A DNA stretch of 64,000 nucleotides, taken from assembly GCA_023213395.1 (NCBI GenBank), contig CM041465.1:25489741-25553740 (forward strand), in the 5' to 3' direction. Source of the stretch: Cycas panzhihuaensis. Taxonomy: Eukaryota > Cycadophyta. Position 1 is the first letter of the stretch. Each line of letters starts with the position of its first letter. A program made the translations under genes and the position numbers. This document shows positions 58,600-64,000 of the stretch, one piece after another. The notes under the pieces were generated by a model. It had not been told where the DNA came from. It saw only the letters and a list, made by a program, of their open reading frames with translations, and searched no databases.

Positions 58600-61500
58600 G
58601 AAGTTGAGTTCATATTGAAGTTAACATTTTATAAGTTAGAAAAAAAGATTCAATAGTGGATACTTGATCAAGTGATAGTGTATACTATGTTACCTAATTA
58701 ATATATAAGATGATCAACTTAGGGGTCTAGAGAACCTAAGAGGTAAATAAATGAATGAAAAATAAAATAAAAATTAATCTAGATAATGGGAGGCTTAACA
58801 TATTACAAAAAAAAATACTAGTACCAGGCTATCATGTTGATATTTTTTTTATGTAATAAGGTGATAAAGACCAACCTAAAGTCTCTAAGGCTACCTACCC
58901 ACAATGTAAATCTCCAATGCATTTACATATTGATGCAACTAAATGAAATATAATTTTTTATTTAACTCTAGCTTTGTGGTCAATCAAAATTAAAAATAGA
59001 CATATATAAATATAATATATTTCTTTCCCTCCTAGTTTATTTTATTTTGTTAGAACAAAATATAAATGCATATAGTTCCTCCTAACTTGTATGTACATTA
59101 ATACTCCTCAAAATCCCCTTTCTTTGCCTATATGTAGGTTAAAAAAAAATTTATTTTTATCTTCTATAAGCATGAACAAGAGAGCATAGACTAATCACCA
59201 ACCCCTAAGTTTGAAAAAATTCAATTTCAGAAGCCCACTTTTATATAAAAGTATAATAACAAATGATGATTCGATAAATGAATGAAAGAATCTTTGTTTA
59301 CTCAATTTTAGTCACATTTCACTTATAAAATATTGTAGAATAAACTATAAAATATAGAGTTTAATTTGATGTCATTAAAGGGTTTCAAAAATGCATGTAA
59401 TTATATTATTTGACACTCACCTTAAAACACACTCATATGATTAATTTCCTCTTTAAAATGAACATAAATTTAAAGGTATATATGCATTCACTCATTAGGT
59501 TATAAACCCATTTAAATTTTGATTTAAAAATATGGCATTAATGATCATCATAAAACACCTCCAAAGTTCCCTTTTATCTCTTCAAGTAAATATAATTTCA
59601 ATGCATCAATTTATTTACTTAAGTGTTATTTAGGAATTGATAAAAAATGTGAATATTATAGATTTATTTTAGGGCATCTAAAGGTGGATATTGTATGTCA
59701 AATGAATCCATTTATATTTTATATAAAGTGACTTTAAGTGATTTATTTTTAATATTGAATATGATTTTAAATAAATACAAGTAAATACATCTATATATTT
59801 AAAAGCTCAAAAGATCCCCCTTGAAATATATTAATGATGGTGTGCATTTATGTCTTGCATTAGGTAAAAATTTCATTATGGTTGGTTCTAGGGGGTTCTT
59901 GGGTTCGATCCCCAACAAGGTTTCCAGAAAGATGGTTGTGTGCCTAGGGGGACCTAAACTTAATATCTCTCAATTCTTTTTTGTAATTAAAATTGGGAGA
60001 CATAAAGCTCAAGAAGACCTAAAGGACCATATTTGCCTAACTGCTAAGTAGGAGTCTTTGCCTAGGGCTACTATCTAATGAAGTATGAATGATATGACAA
60101 AAAGTATGGATATGAAATGGGGTAATAGAATCCACTAACCTATATGACTTGATAAAGGAGTTCTAAGTTTGGATTCACACTAACAATATCCTCAATGTCC
60201 TTCTTAGGGACTCCTCTCATGTGATCCTTTCAACCTTTTGAGTTTTACTTAGATGTGAGAGAGGGTAAGCTAATGGAAATGTGGTTTGTCTCATTTTAGC
60301 TTCTTGCCTTGGCTTGTGTTCACTTTATTCGTTTGTTCTTTTGAGTTTTATTCTTCCTTTTAGATTGTGATATGATAGTAATAAAGAAACAAAACCTAGA
60401 GAGTAAGATAAATCTATGCAACCAAAGAGACCACAAGATCAAACTCACATAAATTTTTTTTTTTTTGTTAAATCAAAAGCAAGCAAATTGAAAACAATGC
60501 ATGAAAGTTCTCTTTTTTTTTTTTCTAGTTTTTCAAAATGAAATATGGGCATGAAAATATAAAAAAATCTTTCCTATATGCAATATGCATGTTTCACTTC
60601 AAAAGAAATAATGCTACCTAAAATTTAAAATTTGCTATATGATTTTTATGCTAGTTTTTTTAAAAAGAGATCAATTAACATGCAAAATTAGCTAATATGC
60701 TTCAACCTTGATGCATGCAACCAATTCTCATAAAAAAATGATGAATAATACAGAAAGAAGTAAGATTCTTAAAAGAAACTATGACTATTTTCTAATAATT
60801 TTTAGATCTATGAGATGATGGACAAATCACAAATCTGAATAATAATCATTCTCACAAAACTAATCTCTAAAAGTTCTATCACAATTAGAATAGTAAGAGC
60901 TCTAAAAGGATCCTTGAACCCTATGCAAAACTAAAAATCAGAAATATTTTAATCAAACAACATTCTCAACTTTTCATTCTCAAGGTAAAAAATCTAACTT
61001 GAAAATAAAAGTGCATGCAACTACAAGGATATAAGACAAAAATTTCTTCCCTATTGTAAAAAATGCTTTAGAATAGTCGTTTTCTTTTCAATTGACCAAC
61101 TTTGCCACAAACTTTCCTTCAAAGCAAATCAAAGAAGGAAGAACAACAATCAAAAGAGGCCAAACTAAAGGCCAACAATACCAAAAGAGAGTGGCAAACC
61201 AACTAAAATATAAATTGCTATAATAGAGTAGGAAGTCATAGCTAGATGTATGGTGGAGAGATGACCATGCTCCACCTTAGTCCACCCTTAAGGAACTCTT
61301 GCCCTTTTAGTATGTATTTTAGTATAAAAAACTAGAACAAGATCACAACAATAATCAACCAAAGAAAAGAAACATTTATGAGCTAAAATCACCTTTAAAA
61401 TGCCATGAAACAAGCTAGAAATTCAATAGGAAAGATCTTACCAAATCAAAAGAAGTTTGAAGCCTAAAACTTGATGAAGATCCAAGAAAATGGAATCTTA

Positions 61501-62520
61501 GAACATCAACAATAGAACAACAGTGAAATAATAGTAAAATTTCTTCAAGATTTCACCTAGAAGTCTTCAAAAAATTAAATTTTTAAACTTATAACAGTAG
61601 TCCTCAAGAGATCTAAAAGAAGTTAAAAAAATCTCACAAAACTAGAGCAAAATCACCACTAACTCATCTATATTCAATCCCCTTCAACTCAAGATCACTT
61701 TTGGGTATGAAGAGAATTAAATTCCACTAAATCTGGGTAGTGACATGCAAACTTTTAGTGCACTACCTGAATTTTCATTGCATGACAATGAAAAATACGA
61801 TCGGTCACATTTTTCACCTACCAAAAATGCGATTTTATTCTAAAAATATGATAATAGTGGAATAAAAAATTAATCAAAATTTGATAAAAATTGATATTCA
61901 ATGAGGGATCTAATCACAAAAATAACTTCATTAACGAGTAGATAAATTTAGAATTAGGTGAAACACATTAAATACAAGCCCAAAAAATTAATCAATAATA
62001 AAATTTTGGATGAAATCTTCAAAATAAGGTGAAAATGATAAGTTTTGAAGGAAACATAAGGCCAAGCTGATTATAAAAGAAAACTTTAATGTCATAGTTT
62101 ACATCATCAGTGGATAATAGCAAAAATATAAGTTATTTAAACATTCATCATATTTCATCAATCAAAATTCATACATCACTTTTAAAAAACATGGCCTAAT
62201 CTAATAAATCCAAATAACATCGATTAATTATCTTCTACAAAATCATATGTAACATGTACCAACTTACCAATACAAATCAAATACAAACTAAGAGGCCAAG
62301 TTTTTGTGAAACATTTATCCCTTTGACACTTGAAGCTCCTATTCTGGGAAGAAAGATAAGATGATAAGAGGTGGCAATGATACAAGTAATCATCGTCTTA
62401 GTTTGAATGATAAGAATCATGTGAAATGCATGGACGATGAGGTAACAACACTCTATGATCCAACATTCCTACTAGTAAATCTTCCAAAAAAGGCTCAATA
62501 ACTTTGACTAAAAGATAACT
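58600..62520. other. AT-rich region without recognisable genes
   Basis: Four kilobases with frequent stops in all frames and poly-T runs (for example 60,457-60,468 and 60,511-60,524). A tRNA B-box-like GGTTCGATCCC occurs at 59,903-59,913 without a matching A box. Probably eroded repeats. Confidence 0.5.
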
Positions 62521-62529
62521 ATTTATAGT

Positions 62530-62845
62530 TCTTGCCTAAAAGGACTGGGTGCCTAATTGCTACAAATCTATCCAAAGGGACTAGACATCTGTCATCTCTA
62601 AAAACCTACCAAAAAGGATTGGGTATTGACTAATATCAAAGAATTATCTAAAAGGACTAGTTATTGATCACTAAAACATCACTACATTCACCTTCTTGCC
62701 CAAAAAGACTAGCCATCTACCATCACCAAAAATCTACCTAATACCCACAAACTAGATGGGATTTCACTATCATACAATATGCCTATAAACTAGATGGGAC
62801 TTCATCACCAAACACCGATAAGCTGGATAATCCCTTACTATACAC
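62530..62845. repeat. Degenerate ~37-bp tandem repeats
   Basis: Five units carry CTAAAAGGACTGGGT/ACTAG-like cores starting near 62,535, 62,571, 62,609, 62,648 and 62,700. They are followed by three units with AAACTAGATGGGA-TTCA cores near 62,749, 62,786 and 62,818. Spacing is 32-38 bp except once, 53 bp. Not coding. Confidence 0.65.
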
Positions 62846-63240
62846 CTAGTCATAGTTTATCTCTCTTTAACCATATGTTAGAGGGAAAACCATTTTACTA
62901 GAGCAAAAATAGTAGACTGTCATAGTTTACTAGCTCATTAATAGGTAACTTTTCAGAGTAAACCCATCATAGTTTAGCCTCGTTAATGGGGTGAGGGCTT
63001 TTAGATGCTAATTATCATCTCTTAACCTCATTAACAATCAACTTTGAAGGGATCCCCATCATAGTTTAAGCTCGTTAATAGGTATGAAGGCCTCAAAGAA
63101 AGAATCCTATTATAGTTTTAGCTTATTAATAGGTGAAAGGAGGTTTGAAGCTAAATCCTATCATAGTTTTAGCTCATTAATAGGCAAAGGCAAGCTTGGA
63201 GCTAAGTCCTTATTATAGTTTAGACTCATTAACAAGGAGG
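62846..63240. repeat. Degenerate ~50-bp tandem repeats with CATAGTTTAGCTCRTTAATAGG core
   Basis: About eight copies, near 62,846, 62,917, 62,968, 63,014, 63,058, 63,108, 63,158 and 63,209. The cores vary by single bases; the intervals are 44-71 bp and often GAAG-rich. No gene overlaps them convincingly. Confidence 0.7.
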
Positions 63241-64000
63241 AAAAAGCTTAAAGTATCTCTCTTTGAAGATAAATATCAAAAATTAGTACGTGAGGTGGGA
63301 TCTGGTGATAAATCATACCTCCCAAGGGAAGAAAGAGCTCCAATAATTCTCATTATAGAACAAAACAATAATATGGCTTTATCAAAGCAAACGTGTATAT
63401 TTTTGACATTTAAATATTAATTTGGTGAGAATAATGCTTAAACTAGGATATATTCTACTTTGATAAACTCCATGGGTTCCAAAGAAGATTCAATAGGGAA
63501 AAAGTATGAAAAGGCCTCTCTATATGTGAGAGAATAAAGGGAAAAGAGTTTCATTTTCACATGTAAGAGGATGAGAAAACAAGAGTTGTAGAGGCGATCA
63601 CTTCATTTTCTAGAGTGACTATGAGCTCTTTTAGATAGGGGACTAACTCTGTGGGATTCTATATATCGATATAGAGCAGAGAGTGAGGTGCTACACAGGA
63701 GGCTTGCTAGGAGCCATAGGGAGGAGGGGCACCACTAGTAGGGGAGGTACTAGGTAGAGAGCCAATAGGGGGAGGATCTCCAAGTACATGGTTTAATTGG
63801 TTTATTTCTTGCATCACATTACGTTTCTTTTATTTTAAGAGCCTATTTTCTTTTTTGAGGGAATGATCATAGATGGCATGTTTCTATTGGATAGGTGATG
63901 AGACAATTATACTGAGGGAGGTTTAGAGGACATTGGAGGTGATCTTTCCTTACATTTTAGTATCAAATGAGGTGCCTACTTAGAATGTAGTGGATTGTAT
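63241..64000. other. End of window, no recognisable gene
   Basis: GC content rises after 63,640 and there is a purine-rich GGAGGGG stretch (63,715-63,775). Nothing matches the elements seen elsewhere in the window, and no frame shows a known domain. Confidence 0.45.

Noticed and set aside
59860-59950. Possible tRNA or SINE at GGTTCGATCCC
   Set aside because: Only the B-box-like sequence is present. No A box at the proper distance, no cloverleaf, and no poly-A tail with target duplications.
59821-60051. 76-codon plus-strand ORF in the AT-rich tail
   Set aside because: No recognisable domain or homologous copy in the window. Length is within chance expectation.
62530-63240. CRISPR-like array
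   Set aside because: Repeats are degenerate, spacers vary in length and contain related words, and the context is a plant nuclear genome.

Overview
This window looks like transposon-filled intergenic DNA from a seed plant with a large genome. I recognise no host gene, rRNA, tRNA or CRISPR array. Everything identifiable is an LTR retrotransposon or a piece of one. Two Ty3/gypsy groups are present: a dominant Tat/Ogre-like family with 2.4-3.0 kb LTRs and an Arg-tRNA-type primer site, and one weak chromovirus-like end. There are also several Ty1/copia elements. All are plant types. Most coding frames carry TAG, TGA or TAA stops where related copies have Gln, Trp or Arg codons, which is typical of long-methylated, decaying copies.

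Layout, left half (1-40,480). The insertions are nested four deep. An old copia element (E) appears at 31,841-32,863 and again at 40,229-40,470. It was split on one side by Tat-like element B (minus strand, to 31,840; its left end lies outside the window). B's 3' LTR was split at 18,620 by Tat-like element D (minus strand, 5' LTR start 18,619, running off the left edge). D's 5' LTR was split by Tat-like element A (plus strand, 3,320-17,356), which has a matching CACTT target duplication. E was also split by copia element F (32,864-40,228), and F received a 2.4 kb solo LTR (G, 35,704-38,142, GATAA duplication).

The Tat-like elements are the most informative part. A and B both keep gag, an aspartic protease, a downstream RNase H of the extra (archaeal-type) class, and an antisense gene resembling the plant mobile domain (PMD) proteins. 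Both lack reverse transcriptase, the ordinary RNase H and the integrase core. In A the start of RT is joined in frame to the last part of integrase. They therefore look like a non-autonomous lineage that still multiplied, presumably using enzymes from an autonomous relative. A is rich in CG dinucleotides and is the least decayed. B and D are depleted and full of stops, in agreement with the nesting order.

Right half (40,480-64,000). A complete but dead Tork-like copia element (J, minus, 41,552-46,701) has both LTRs, a primer site and all domains. Copia element H (gag at 47,763 onward, integrase at 57,038-57,972) is split by copia element I (49,195-57,037). I in turn contains a short solo Tat-like LTR (K, 55,253-56,167, GGGAT duplication) with most of its interior missing. 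H is cut again at 57,973 by the end of a Ty3-like element (L). From about 58.6 kb the sequence is AT-rich without recognisable genes, apart from degenerate short tandem arrays at 62.5-63.25 kb.
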